Positions 22,009 through 32,839 are shown, numbered from the stretch's first letter. The stretch is DNA of 64,000 nucleotides from Curvularia sp. ZM96 (GCA_022457065.1 JAJGBQ010000009.1:1-64000); one strand, 5' to 3'. Notes: generated from the letters alone by a model not told the origin. Made by a program: numbers and translations.

Positions 22009-22349
22009 CTCGTGATTTCCGCGAATATAGTTTACTTAGTTGCTTGTGTGAAACTCTACAAAATGGAACTTTATAGACTTTCCAGTAGCGAAGCACCGCG
22101 CATTTTGTAGTAATTGATATTTGGGCATTCACAAGAGTAACACAAAAGAAGCCGTTACCTTACGCTAATTCAATTACTCCCGTAAGCAGAGGTGAAGCAT
22201 TCTGGGTATTACTCACCTAAAGCTTCGCCCACTTGTACACATCTCACTCGTGAATTAGCCAAGCATCCGATGCACTGGCGATGATTTGCATATTGTCATT
22301 GACAGAATCATGTGACAAGATGGTGCTGTTTTGTTGGCTTTTTCACTAG

Positions 22350-22601
22350 AAATCAGCGACGATACTTGCAGAGGAAAATAAGAAGCTACGTGAAGAAAAT
22401 CAGCGTCAGCGACAAAAGCAAGATCAGCAGCGTCAATATATTGCTTCCGGTGGAGCTCTCCAGGTGCGACAGGCTCAGCAGCTTGCTGTAGAGACAGAAA
22501 GGGTGGTTGTAGAGGCTGAACAGGGTGAGAGCAGTCAGCGACGTCAGCGCGCGCCGCCGACGTGCACAAAGTGCCACGTTCAAGGTCATACAAGAACTTA
22601 G
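22350..22601 (+). pseudogene. C-terminal relic of a pogo/Fot1-type transposase
   Basis: The frame from the TAG at 22347 to a TAG at 22599-22601 gives a coiled-coil stretch (ILAEENKKLREENQRQ) and a terminal zinc-knuckle-like tail (RAPPTCTKCHVQGHTRT). Both are typical ends of fungal pogo-type transposases. The catalytic part is absent upstream, so this is a relic. The antisense open frames here are shadows. Confidence 0.7.
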
Positions 22602-23273
22602 TGTAGAGCTAGATAATAGATTATATTTTTTAAGTTTTATCTTATCTTATTACGTTGTTGTGGCTTAATTGCATAGAACGTTAGGTCAAGTTGGGTGAAG
22701 TGCGCAGCTTACTGATCCCGCACGTTAGTTACGCTAAGTTCTCACGCTAAATCATGTTAACAAGTTCGCAACGGAGAAACATTCGTATCACTGCCGTATA
22801 TCGATATCGACTGTTCTGAGACGCAAGACTGAAAAATCCTAACCTTAAGTTATCCCGTATACCCCTAATACTTAAATTTAACCTAAGATAATCGCTTAGG
22901 CTAAGGTAATAGGCTAAGGCATGAAGTGTCGCCGTTAGGACACTAGCCGCTCCTAGTCGCAACGCTATGTATTTTTCTATCTAAGTGTCATCAGTACATA
23001 CGTTTGAAGTCAATAAAGTACTTAAGAACTCTACAGCATTTTTAAAACAGGTTTTCTGCTTTTTGTAGACTAATTTTGTAGATTCTGTTCCGTTGCACCA
23101 GTTGTTCCTCTGCAACAGGATGCACGTTAGGTACAAGAGTAATTAGTGTGGGTAGAGCCTTATGATTAGCTTAGTAGCATGCTGGAATGTAGGGTTGGAA
23201 TAGCTTACTAGTGATTCGTCTCGTAACTAACAATACAACTGTTTGCACACCAATTGCTCTGATCTATCTCGTA
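22602..23273. other. AT-rich intergenic, no gene recognised
   Basis: No gene-like frame. 23115-23160 shares ACGTTAGGT...AATTAGTGTGGGTAG with 11236-11300, the flank of the LTR-1 copy, so part of it is repetitive. Confidence 0.4.
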
Positions 23274-23466
23274 CAGTCGCTAACAATTGCGGCTTCACCC
23301 CTGTAGGCAGCGTTCCAAAAGTCCAGTCATCATAAGATTGAGAATTGGCCAATCATATTAGTTATTCTTTAGCTGACTTCTCGCGCTAAGCTATGTATGG
23401 AAGGCGGGCTGTTCGAAACCGCTGCGCAGCTGCGTGTAAGGGTGAAGCCGCAATCGCTAATCATTG
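23274..23466. mobile_element. MITE family M1, copy 1
   Basis: 193 bp between TA dinucleotides (23272-23273, 23467-23468). The left end CAGTCGCTAACAATTGCGGC mirrors the right end; inner parts share GCGGCTTCACCC / GGGTGAAGCCGC. Related copies at 43061-43233 and 60171-60358. TA duplication and inverted ends suggest a Tc1/mariner-type non-autonomous element. Confidence 0.75.
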
Positions 23467-23539
23467 TAATGGCAACAAGGATGCACTACTTCAACAAGAA
23501 AAAGCAATGGCTACAAGCCACAGATAAATGAAGATGGTA

Positions 23540-24060
23540 GGTAGCAGAGACAATACATTGAACATTTTTCACTGCACCTCCACGTGCGACACCGTCCTAG
23601 CCCAAGGTGTGAATGCAAAGCCATGTTGGGCATATCTGCAGCTTCCCCAACATGCTGGATTACATGGAGCAATTCGATGTTTCCCCTCCTTCACCTTCGC
23701 TGCTGTGCCATGATTACAGAATGCTTACGCTTTTGATTGCGCTTACGGGCAGTAAGCAAGCACTAAGGACGTAGTTTGAAACGCTGTGCTATAACCCTTC
23801 CAACTTTACTACAGTCATATGACATGCACAGTAATTAGTATGCCTTGGCACTACTAAGAACACAGGACAAAGGAAGTGTTACGGGTACGCGTATGGATGC
23901 GCACGTGCGTGTAAGATAGAGCAAGGGCTGGAGCGTCGTGAAATTAGGAAAAGTTACAAGGAGTAGTTAGCGAGATGAATTTGCATGGATAAAACGCGCT
24001 ATCCGACCATTGTTCACAAGGGACCATAGTTCGGTTTGGCATATTGTGTAGGGATGGACG
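23540..24060 (+). repeat. Repeat family B, partial copy
   Basis: Shares TGTTGGGCATATCTGCAGCT, GCTTACGCTTTTGATTGCGC and GCGCTATCCGACCATTGTTC with 42750-43395, 39150-39545 and, inverted, 50352-50810. It ends at GGCATATTGTGTAG. No coding capacity recognised. Confidence 0.75.
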
Positions 24061-24263
24061 TTAACCAACATCTTATTGACTACAACGACCATCCTTTTTT
24101 GTACACAATTTGTTCCCATGCTAACCGTTTGATCGCCAATCCCTTGAAGCTGCGTTTCTATCTGATGAGGCGTAACAACGAGAAGGAGGCGCCACAGAAT
24201 GCAACAGAGCGATCGCCACCATTCTCTGTACACAGTTACATACTCTGTAACTTTACCCATACT

Positions 24264-24625
24264 TCACTCTCCGACCTCCGGAACTGGGTCGAAATACTTA
24301 TCCATGCACTCCCGCTCGACATTTTTAAGCAAATTTACTGCAGCGTCTACTCGACTGGTACCATGCCGCCCCAGTATACTTTTCCTGTGCGTCCTTGACG
24401 AGGACGAGGACGTGCGTACCAAATACGCAAGGTGAACTGTGGGATCCAGTTTGGACACACCAAAAATAACATCGAGCTCGTCACCAGGATCGACAAGCAT
24501 CCGTGCCTCGTCTGTGTGTCTTTAGTACATAGTTCCTAGCATATACTCCACATGAAATGCAAATACATACCCTTGATCTCCTTGGCCACTTTCCGGGACA
24601 ATTTAAGGGACTTCGTCACGTCCAT
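24264..24625 (-). CDS. Small hypothetical protein, two exons
   Basis: Exon 1 is 24625-24571 and exon 2 is 24511-24264, joined across a 59-bp intron (24570-24512) that begins GTATGT and ends CACAG. Splicing gives 100 residues with exact phase. The protein starts MDVTKSLKLSRKVAKEIKDE, continues with LDVIFGVSKLDPTVHLAYLV, a Ser run, a basic stretch, and ends YFDPVPEVGE. I do not recognise it and see no signal peptide. The intact splice signals and phase argue for a real gene, but it is short, lies among repeats, and could be the end of a longer gene whose upstream exon I missed. Confidence 0.45.
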
Positions 24626-24838
24626 ATCCTTCACGAATGTAGCCTACTGCGTCAAATTGCGATGCCGGAGATCGATACTCTGGACGTAATCCTCCCGATC
24701 CTAGCCCGCTTATGTTAGCTCGATCTTACTCTATAAATACTTAGGAATCACTGGAGTAGCTCAATAGTGATTCGTCTCGTGAGACTACAATTGTTTGCTC
24801 ACCAGCTTGATCTAATTTGTCTACACCGTGCTGTACTA

Positions 24839-25114
24839 CACTCTCATACACCTGCAGCCTCCGGTTTTTATAAGCAGATAGGTTTTGATCCCATGCTGAG
24901 TGTCTCTCGTTTAATGGCGATCTTACCTAAAGAGTGCTAACTCTTGTCAGCAGTGCCATGGGTCAATCTACTTCTCGATACTTGAGCTGATCAAAATAAG
25001 ATATTTATAGAGTCTAAGCTTCTTCCGAGCAAGCGTATACTGGACAAATCAATGTCCCGTACGAGATGACCACTAGACTACGTATGCGAAGCGGAGGCCG
25101 CAAGTGCTTGAGTG
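24839..25114. mobile_element. MITE family M2, copy 1
   Basis: 276 bp flanked by TA (24837-24838, 25115-25116). The left end CACTCTCATACACCTGCAGC pairs with the right end GCAAGTGCTTGAGTG, less well conserved than in the copies at 32088-32432 and 59271-59548. Internal sequence such as AGTGCCATGGGTCAATCTAC is shared with both. Confidence 0.75.
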
Positions 25115-25150
25115 TATACCTTTACATACCAACAAGCAATCTAACACCTG

Positions 25151-26062
25151 TGTTACAAGTATCAAAGGTGAAAGGATCGCCATCCTTGATGCTGACCACG
25201 ACTGGTGAGGAACTACTCTGGATGTCAGCAGGTAAGCGATCATCGCGGGGCGACGATCACGTGACTGGCTTCACGCCAAGAACAAGTAATCCATGTCAGC
25301 ATGTGAGGACCACAGCACACGTGACAAAGCATCTTCAGAGACTTCAGAAGGAACAGGGATTATCTTGTGAGGACATTGAGAACAGGACTGGATGATGATG
25401 GGCATAAAAGGATGGACGGATTTCATTATTACGCCCGTTGTGGTCAGATCATCATATCGTACATTCTTACAAGTTCTTTACTTAACAAGGTTGATACTTT
25501 GTTGTTCTATCTTAGATAGGTAGAACTGATTGCTTTACTATCAGGTAAACTTCTATAACTCTTTTCCACAAGGATTACTCGGCAATCGCTGTTACGAACC
25601 TGAAGGAAGGAGGCACGGCGGTTAAGTTAAGAAGCATCGACGACCAGTCGACCCAGCCATATGGAACGCGGGGGTCAGTGTCACGTGATCTCCTCGGACC
25701 TCGTACATGAGCCACAGAGGAAAGCTCCTCGTACGTCAGCCACCGAGCAATCCTTGGACTCCTCTGACCGAGGGTTACGAGCATCACAAGTATATAGGAA
25801 TAGGCATCGGGCCCTTATGGCTCGATGTGTTCAACTTAAGTCACGAGTACAAGTACAATACAAGAGTTACTTGCAGAGATACTGTTCATACACCCTGTTG
25901 CTTCATCCGCGAAAACCAACCTCTAGAGCCCTTGACACCTGAAGTCTTATATTACTTCCACTCAAGATCCACTCTTAACAATCGCACGGCTCACTGCTAA
26001 GCAGCTTACTCGCCCTAACATGGATTGAGAAGAAAAGAAGTATAGCATAACTCTGTGTAACA
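25151..26062. mobile_element. LTR-2 family solo LTR, split by LTR-3
   Basis: It starts TGTTACAAGT and ends GTGTAACA, as do the family members at 37316-37802 and 59643-60110. Its body is interrupted at 25590-25980 by an LTR-3 element. The sequence resumes with ATCGCACGG exactly where the other copies continue. Its own outer flanks (ACCTG and TGGAC) do not match, so its target duplication is lost or one edge is rearranged. Confidence 0.75.
25590..25980. mobile_element. Solo LTR, family LTR-3, nested in LTR-2
   Basis: 391 bp from TGTTACGAACCTGAAGG to CTCTTAACA. The host LTR bases ATCGC are duplicated on both sides (25585-25589 and 25981-25985). Open frames inside it are shadows. Shares its head with the 36670 copy. 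Confidence 0.92.
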
Positions 26063-27098
26063 TGGACGTATATCTACTGCACCCCTAGTCCTAATTGCAT
26101 CGATTTTGGGTTTGTTAAGAGCAAAGAAACCGACTCTAAAGTTTCAATGAAACCAACTCGAAATGCCCGTGCGCCATTTCCAGCTTTGCAGTACATTTCA
26201 ATGAAACTGAGTCCATTCCATCGTGTTATAGAGTGGGATTGTCTAGAGCTTATTTACTAGTATCCTTTCATGTTACGGAGTACGGCAATTGGCTGAGAAC
26301 TGTTCGCGCCTGGCGTAACCCTAACTTAGGGTTGACTTAGGGTAAAGCCCGCAGCGCAACCCTAGGCGTAACCCTAGGCGTAACCCTAAGTCAGGTCAGC
26401 ATGGGCCACAGCTACGAACACCAACCCTCCAGCATACGCTATTGAATGACTTGCACTATCTGTATTGCAGCACGACAAGAAGTAGCTTGTTCGATGCGCA
26501 TGAATTTCTTGCATCACAGACACAAGTTGCACGAGTTTCTAGCATGATTCTGGCTCTTATTCAACGCTCCTAGAATTCTGCTGAGCCCTAACGCTAAGCC
26601 TAACAGAGTTTAGTTTTGGAATGGAGGGGCATTCCCGAACCGAATACCTGAGTAGGGTTGAGGCGACAGTATTCGCGAATGAAAGAGAAGAGATGGTAAC
26701 CAAGTGTTACTGAGGAGTCTTTGGAAAAGTGGTAAGCCTATATTAGGGGGTACCAGTTTAGAGCTTAGTCGTGAACCTAGCTATCAGCTGACTATGGTCT
26801 AAATTCCCATTTTTAGTACTAATCAATCACTCTTGAAGCTTGCGATTTGCATTGCTCTTCGCATTAAGACGCTCCTATGATCCCTTCCTCCCAAGTGTCC
26901 TTCGGCCTATCGTCAGACCTTAGACTCTTTGTTCATCATCGTCAGGAAACAGATCTGGTCCCGCTGAAGGACGCCCTTGAGGCATGCCAAAGGAACAGCC
27001 TTTGTCTTCTTCCGGATATCCTTTGAGGATCGACGTGGTTCTTCGATCAACCCATTGGGTGATGAAGGCAAGACTCGCCGAAAGACAAAACCATAGAA
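26063..27098. other. Repeat family A copy and intergenic sequence
   Basis: 26290-26600 is a family A copy with inserted telomere-like units (AACCCTAGGCGTAACCCTAG), ending in the repeat S core CCCTAACGCTAAGCC. From 26610 to 27098 I see no gene or motif. Confidence 0.5.
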
Positions 27099-27476
27099 CT
27101 ACCTAGAAAGGAAAGGGCGATAACCATGAGGAGCGTATCGGGTAACGACTTTCGCTCTACATGAGGGACAAGTAAGCTTCTCGGAATCTCCGCCTGATAT
27201 ACCCGCATGCTGTACTAGCGTGTTGCTTTGTGCTTAGTGTTGCCACCACTTTACAGCACAAGCGCGGTGAAAACTGTGACCGCAATGGAATTGGACACAC
27301 TCCTCAGATGGACCCATCTCTTCCAGACAGTGTACACAGGATCCCTCTGCTGACAGGCGCGTGGCGGTCCCAGCCCGGATAATGCCAGTACCACTCTCTG
27401 TTATCTCGTGCGTCCCCAGGATCACGAGTTCGCTGATTACTTTGCGAACGGTTTTATTCTTTAGCTCGTACGACAA
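27099..27476 (-). pseudogene. RING-finger protein fragment with premature stop
   Basis: The first half of a RING-type zinc finger (CVHCLEEM, CGHSFHRACAVKWW) is followed at once by a TAA. The same frame then continues to LTCPSCRAK, the missing last cysteine pair, and ends at a TAG at 27099-27101. The interrupting TAA may be a CAA changed by a C-to-T mutation, as repeat-induced point mutation produces; a poor-consensus intron is the alternative. The 5' side has no ATG and meets a stop two codons upstream. It could once have been the C-terminal part of the TPR gene at 27585-27818. RING fingers usually mark E3 ubiquitin ligases. Confidence 0.55.
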
Positions 27477-27584
27477 GCAACCTCATAACATGATAGAAGC
27501 TTTTTCAAGGTTTTTTTGCTTATAAAACGACCGGTAGTTTTAGAAAAAAGCTTTACATAACATGTGGGCGCCGAATAATAGCTC

Positions 27585-27818
27585 CTACTCGCTAACCGGC
27601 TTGCTTAATAGGTATCTAAAGATATCCTCACGCGCTCGAATACAGTCGTTGTCGTCCAGATTGTTGTAGGCATGCAGCCAATTTATAAGAAGTATAAGAT
27701 AGAGTTTAGGATCGGGTTTGAGTGCCAATACAGCTTCATATTTCGTAATCGCGGCTCGATAATCGCCGTTTTCAAAATAAGTATTTCCTTCCTTTTTCAG
27801 AGCTTCCGCTTCTGACAT
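27585..27818 (-). CDS. Short TPR protein, promoter displaced by a transposon
   Basis: 77 residues from ATG 27818. Residues 2-36 form a clear tetratricopeptide repeat (ALKKEGNTYFENGDYRAAIT with the next helix KYEAVLALKPDP). The rest is helical and ends KPVSE. TPR units bind partner proteins. At 77 residues it is very short, so it may be the first exon of a larger gene that once included the RING fragment about 110 bp downstream. A 2.1-kb transposon inserted one base upstream of the start codon; the T of the ATG complement is the first base of its TA duplication. The codon survived but the promoter was pushed beyond 29937. Confidence 0.55.
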   Translation of the reverse strand: MSEAEALKKEGNTYFENGDYRAAITKYEAVLALKPDPKLYLILLINWLHAYNNLDDNDCIRAREDIFRYLLSKPVSE

Positions 27819-27819
27819 A

Positions 27820-29935
27820 GGGTGGGTGGACACGTCGTGCGCACGGACACGTCATGCGCGCGCGGCTTTACAACCACCTCTCCCTCAGCACCTAATATCT
27901 CCACCACCATGAGTAATATTAAGGCTGCGCTTGCAGCTATTGAGGCCTTAGAGCCTGGAAAGCCTTTTACGTATACCGAAATTGCTAAAAAGTATGGTGT
28001 TGTTCGATCTACGCTCGCCCGAAGACACCAAGGTTGCACTACCTCGCGTACAATAGGCTATCAAAACAATCAGATCCTCCACCCTCACCAAGAGCAGGCT
28101 CTTATAACCTATATTGATAGCCTTACAAGAAGGGGCCTACCTCCTACTCGAGTCATGATACAGAACTTTGCCTCACAGATCGCTAAGAAGGAGGTTAGCC
28201 TCAAGTGGGTTGATCGCTTTGTGCATTGCTATCCTGATCGCCTCCTATCAAAGTGGACGATTAGCCTTGATAACAATCGACACAAGGCTGATTCAAAGAA
28301 GAAGTATAGCCTCTACTTTGGCCTCCTACGCGATAAGATCGATCAATATCACGTCGAGGCGCGTCATATCTACAACATGGATGAGAAGGGCTTCTCCCTT
28401 GGTGTAGTAGGGCGTTCAAAGAGGATCTTTAGCAAGCCTTTGTATAAGGCTGGAAGGAGGAGGAGTAATATACAGGATGGCTCACGCGAGTGGATAACGC
28501 TGCTAGCCTGTATCTGCGCTGATGGATCTTACCTTGAGCCTGCCCTTATCTATCAATCAGGCTCAGGATCAATACAGGACTCCTGGATACAGGCCCTTGA
28601 GGAGGAGACGCATCAGATTCGAATATCCTCATCACCCTCTGGATGGACGAATAATGATATAGGCCTTGCGTGGCTTCAACAAGTGTTTGATCGCAGGACG
28701 AAGGCAAAAGCTCGATCCTCCTATCGATTACTCGTTCTTGACGGCCATGGATCTCACCTTACAATGGATTTTATTAGCTACTGTGATCAAAATAAGATCC
28801 TCCTTGCAGTACTTCCTCCTCACTCAACCCATACGTTACAGCCTCTTGACGTCTGCATGTTCAAGCCTCTCTCAACAGCGTACTCAGACGAGGTTTCCGC
28901 CTTTATGGATAGGAGCCAAGGCCTCGTATCCATGAGTAAGAGGGATTTCTTGCCCCTCTTCTACCAAGCTTGGCGGGCCTCCTTCAAGGAAACAACGATC
29001 AAAAAGGCCTTTGAGGCTACAGACCTCTCGCCCCTCAATCCTGAGGTTATACTACAACGTTTTGATGATAACCTTATTCTATTAAGTGATAGTGAGTCCT
29101 CTGTACTAAGTGCCTCTAATTGGAGGAAAACTGAACGCCTACTGCGTGAGGTAGTGAAGGATCGAGGAGACAGGCGAGCTCAAAAGCTTAGTCAAGCCTT
29201 CCACCAAATCTCAGCCTCAAAAACGCTTCTTGAGCATGAGGTCAAGGGCCTACGAGAGGCTCTAACTAATGAGAGACTACGCAGAAAGCGAGGGAAGCCT
29301 CTACCTCTACAGGAGGCTGAGGAGTATCAAGGTGGAGCTGTATTCTGGTCTCCAAGGAAGGTGAAGGAGGCGCGCGATCGCCTACGACTCCAGGAGGAAG
29401 AGGAGGAGCTGCTGCAACTCCAAAAAGCTGATACGAGGAAGCAACGTGAGGAGATAAGGCAGGTAAGGGTGAGGGAGAAGGAGCAGAGGCGTCAGGCGAG
29501 GCTTGCAGTAGGCCTAATAAGGCAGAAGGAGAGGGAAGAGAAGGCTGTTGAAAAGGCCTCGAGGATCGCAGCTCGCAAGGCTACAAAACGACTTCAAAAA
29601 GCTATCAAAACTTCCCAAAGGGGTAGGAGGAGGAGCTTCAAGGCTCCTGCAAAGGCTATTCAAAAAAAGAGGCCTATCGCGAGGCCTCAATGTAGTGAGG
29701 AGCCTCAGGGAGGTGCTGCAGGCTCACCACCTCCAACCTCACGTCGCGGCCGCACGATTAGGACTCCATCTCGATTTCTATAGCTATATATATATATCAA
29801 GGCCTATTAACCTCACCTCTAAAATATATCGCGATAACAGCCTTTGAGTGTGGCTCTACAGCCTCATCTATGAGGTAGTTCTAATGAGGCCGCGCGCGCA
29901 TGACGTGTCTGTGCGCACGACGTGTCCACCCACCC
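27820..29935 (+). mobile_element. Fot1/pogo-type DNA transposon, apparently complete
   Basis: 2116 bp with 47-bp terminal inverted repeats that begin GGGTGGGTGGACACGTCGTG and differ at one base, flanked by TA (27818-27819 and 29936-29937). It carries one long uninterrupted transposase frame. Near-identical ends and an open frame point to recent insertion and possibly activity. I saw no second copy in this window. Confidence 0.93.
27909..29783 (+). CDS. Transposase, Fot1/pogo family (DDE_1 domain)
   Basis: 624 residues from ATG 27909; an in-frame alternative start inside the inverted repeat is unlikely. Residues 1-50 form a psq-type helix-turn-helix (YTEIAKKYGVVRSTLARR). Residues 55-120 form a CENP-B-like DNA-binding domain ending in WVDRFVHCYPD. 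The DDE_1 nuclease core has its acidic residues at about D158 (YNMDEKGF), D278 (LVLDGHGSH) and D314 (LQPLDVCMF). The C-terminal 180 residues are a charged coiled coil rich in R, K and E. It should cut and paste the element at TA sites. All domains and acidic residues are present with no stop or frameshift. Confidence 0.92.
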   Translation: MSNIKAALAAIEALEPGKPFTYTEIAKKYGVVRSTLARRHQGCTTSRTIGYQNNQILHPHQEQALITYIDSLTRRGLPPTRVMIQNFASQIAKKEVSLKWVDRFVHCYPDRLLSKWTISLDNNRHKADSKKKYSLYFGLLRDKIDQYHVEARHIYNMDEKGFSLGVVGRSKRIFSKPLYKAGRRRSNIQDGSREWITLLACICADGSYLEPALIYQSGSGSIQDSWIQALEEETHQIRISSSPSGWTNNDIGLAWLQQVFDRRTKAKARSSYRLLVLDGHGSHLTMDFISYCDQNKILLAVLPPHSTHTLQPLDVCMFKPLSTAYSDEVSAFMDRSQGLVSMSKRDFLPLFYQAWRASFKETTIKKAFEATDLSPLNPEVILQRFDDNLILLSDSESSVLSASNWRKTERLLREVVKDRGDRRAQKLSQAFHQISASKTLLEHEVKGLREALTNERLRRKRGKPLPLQEAEEYQGGAVFWSPRKVKEARDRLRLQEEEEELLQLQKADTRKQREEIRQVRVREKEQRRQARLAVGLIRQKEREEKAVEKASRIAARKATKRLQKAIKTSQRGRRRSFKAPAKAIQKKRPIARPQCSEEPQGGAAGSPPPTSRRGRTIRTPSRFL

Positions 29936-29937
29936 TA

Positions 29938-31048
29938 GTTGATGCCTACGAAAGCGTGCGCAGACGCGAGGGAGCGAGGAGACGAGGAGGCGAGGATGGA
30001 ATGCCTCTGAGAAAGTAAGGACGCGGCGACGGCAGGCGAGCGAGTATATGATAGTATACCTATTGCCTCGATGGCTGCCTAGACTCTTGGCGCTTCGGGT
30101 TCGGCAAAACAAACAGCCGGATCCGGGAGGCGCATCGCGTACTTGATTGTAACGACTGAGCTGTGCGACAGAAACGGAGCTGTTGTGGGGACCAGAAACC
30201 GCCTGTGCCCGTGACTGTAATATCGGTGATAGGAGCATGCGTTGTGAGAGGTATAGGTTGGATGGCTATACCTAGTGGCCGCAGTCGTCGTCATCGTATT
30301 GGGTTTGGGCGTTTCGGTTTGTGATTGCTGCGACTCAGCGCAAACGCTTCCTCGTGAGCCTGACCTAAAGATAACGTTAGAACTAGATGTAAATGACATA
30401 CAATACTCTGGTCGTGTGTTAATACATAATCTGCGTGTAGGACGCGCAAAGTGTCAGCGTCTGCAGGCCATAACCACGAACACTAGTAACTCCCTACTAA
30501 ACTTTATCTAATAACTTACGCTAACTATAGTATTACAAAAGGTAGTGCGTTAGATGCGCGCAAATTACTTGCACTATACTTACTTAAGTTTCAGCTATTT
30601 TCTATATTTAAGGATTGAGGAAGAGCGTTTGTTCTGAACCTTAGGTAATAAGCCCCCTGCGAACCAAGAGCGCGGGCCACAAAAAATGGAACAAAGATTT
30701 GTTCTCCATGGAACGACTGTCAGAGGCGCCGTGGAGAAGCATTCAAGCAGACCTTTAGAAGAGACATTGTCGCTTGTGTGTTCTGCAACATTACCGATTT
30801 ACTATGATTGTTAACTAATAACGGGAAGACAATCGAATCTATATTAAACCGTTTGTTATCTGAACTATATAGATCTAGTATTCTGTCTTTGTTTCCCATG
30901 AAGCTATACATCGTTTGTTGTCTATTTTGACTTTCCCTTGATTTTTAAACTTGTTCAAAATCTCCGTGACAATATCAAAATATATAGTTTTCTCCATAGT
31001 ACTGATAACCAAAGAACCCAGTTTTGTATCGCCCTGCTAACATTAGAT
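29938..31048. other. Displaced promoter region, family A fragment, no confident gene
   Basis: 29938-30060 was next to the TPR gene start before the transposon arrived. 30430-30590 is a family A fragment (CACGAACACTAGTAACTCCC). On the minus strand, 30720-30911 (63 codons) and a 40-codon frame read from an ATG near 30998 (begins MEKTIYFDIV) look faintly protein-like but have no motif. Confidence 0.35.
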
Positions 31049-31306
31049 TCATCGAGCACTTTGAATGTTATAACTTACACCATAGCATGTTACGCTAGAC
31101 TCTCCTTTGGCTAGAACCGGGCTAGGATCAGAAAAGGGTCTCCACGTCCACTCAAACCTAGTGTTCTGATCTATAAAGTTTTTGGTTAAGTTCCAAAGTG
31201 TATTTTTGTCCAAAATTTCAATACATATATAAGAGTAGCAACGAAACACATCGTTGGTCAGACCAAGTTTTGTTGCTGTGCGAGATTGTCTTGTTTGAGA
31301 GTCCAT
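31049..31306 (-). CDS. Hypothetical 85-aa protein
   Basis: Open from ATG 31306 to 31049. Contains FRCYSYICIEILDKNTLWNL and FEWTWRPFSDPSPVLAKG, a plausible soluble protein composition. No family recognised, no signal peptide, no neighbour that helps. It may join by splicing to the minus-strand frames at 30880-31000 and 30720-30911. The region is AT-rich, so chance is possible. Confidence 0.3.
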   Translation of the reverse strand: MDSQTRQSRTATKLGLTNDVFRCYSYICIEILDKNTLWNLTKNFIDQNTRFEWTWRPFSDPSPVLAKGESSVTCYGVSYNIQSAR

Positions 31307-32087
31307 GTTTGGTGCCACCGGAAATACAGTATCTCAAACGGTTGCGATAGGTCTAAGCAAGAGACTGGTTATCGTTTTTGACTTTAGTTGGCGGTGGTAT
31401 TGTTACCTGTAGGTATGTAGATCAAGGGTTGATGTTAAGCCACTGAGGTTTCTAGTCTAGACGACCTGATCCCTACTGAAGCTAACCTGATGATGCGTAA
31501 GATACAACAAAGCTGACGATGTAGCGTAGATGCGTCACCACAAACCTTCAAGAATAGTGAAAGAGTAGAGAGCTACAGGGAGGAGCGTGTAACAATCTGC
31601 AACTTGTTTATGTACAAGTACATATGAAAAGGGGAGCCATTTAAATAAGCCGCTGCCACGCGGCTAGGCCTTGCCCATCCACGTACAGCGCTATGGCCAA
31701 GCTTCTGTAATTACTTAGCTCTACTTCACAGATTCAGCCTTGTCATACGTACCCTGCACTTGCAACACGAGTTGTGTGTAATTTGCTTTTAGCTGTCAAG
31801 GCAGCTCCTGTGGCTGAACATACTGTGCTGACAGTCGAACCTAAAGTGACTGTGAGCAACGACCCTGACACCATTCCAAGTAAGGATGATTATCCCTAAA
31901 TAACCTAACCAAACGTAATCATTACTATCCTAACCTAATACATTCGTGCGATTGGAGCTATCCATGGCGCTCTTCCCACTTCTGCTGCGTGGACATCGCT
32001 CACTTTTGCAGCCTTGCCTTTGGCGCTGATGGGCCAGCCTCTGCTTCCAGCTCGGTACTCTTTCGCTTTCGGCCACGCCTCACTATA
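31307..32087. other. Intergenic, nothing recognised
   Basis: Mixed composition, no long frame and no repeat that I could match inside this window except the edge of the MITE at 32088. Confidence 0.4.
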
Positions 32088-32432
32088 CACTCTCATGCAC
32101 TTGCAGCTTCCGGTTTCTGTAAGCAGACGACCTTTAATCCCACGCTAAGCCTCTATCGCTTAGTAGTGATCTTACCCAGATAGTACTAGTTTCTACCAGC
32201 AATGCCATGGGTCGATCTGCTTTCAGACGCTCAGACCAATCAACGTGTCATATCTATAGAGCCTAAGACTTTTCCAGATAAGCGTATGCCAGGCGGATCC
32301 ATGTCCCACGTGGGATGACAAGTAAGCCGTGTGTGCAAAGTGACATACTTCGTACTTGGGAATAAGTAAGCACGCTTGCTTGCTTGCTTGTTCCTAAGTA
32401 TGTAAAGCAGAAGCTGGAAATGCATGAGAGTG
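32088..32432. mobile_element. MITE family M2, copy 2, with inner hairpin insertion
   Basis: 345 bp with ends CACTCTCATGCACTTGCAGC and GGAAATGCATGAGAGTG, flanked by TA. It is longer than the other copies because of an extra segment at about 32340-32405. That segment is itself an inverted repeat (ACATACTT...TTGGGAA / TTCC..AAGTATGT) around a GCTTGCTTGCTTGCTTG run. Confidence 0.8.
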
Positions 32433-32839
32433 TATGTAAATATGTACATAGAACGCAGGTGACATTCAGATTTGACATGAAGGCGCGGTGTGCTGAGCTG
32501 GGGACTTCTTGTACTGATACTGATGACCCGTTGGCTGTTCTAGTGAGCAGCACTGCAAACACGACTGTAATTGAGAATATTATTCAACCTTCATAAGCTC
32601 AAGGAGTACTGTGCGTAAGCCTTTTCAAGAGAAGTTCACTGTGTAAATAGTGTGCTTAAATAGATTAGTATTACACCTACTTACATACGATCAGATCAAA
32701 TATCTAGCTATATAACTTAGAGGTAAACACATCCTAACTTCAATTCTCGACGATCTTTGTGTTGTCCACAGTAAGCTACACTTAATTAGGATATCGTGCA
32801 AACATACCGCTACTTTCTACTCGGACTTTAACATTGCCC

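Noticed and set aside
25661..26000. Open frames inside the LTR at 25590-25980, and similar ones at 36731-37039 and 60396-60605
   Set aside because: They lie wholly within solo LTRs with target duplications.
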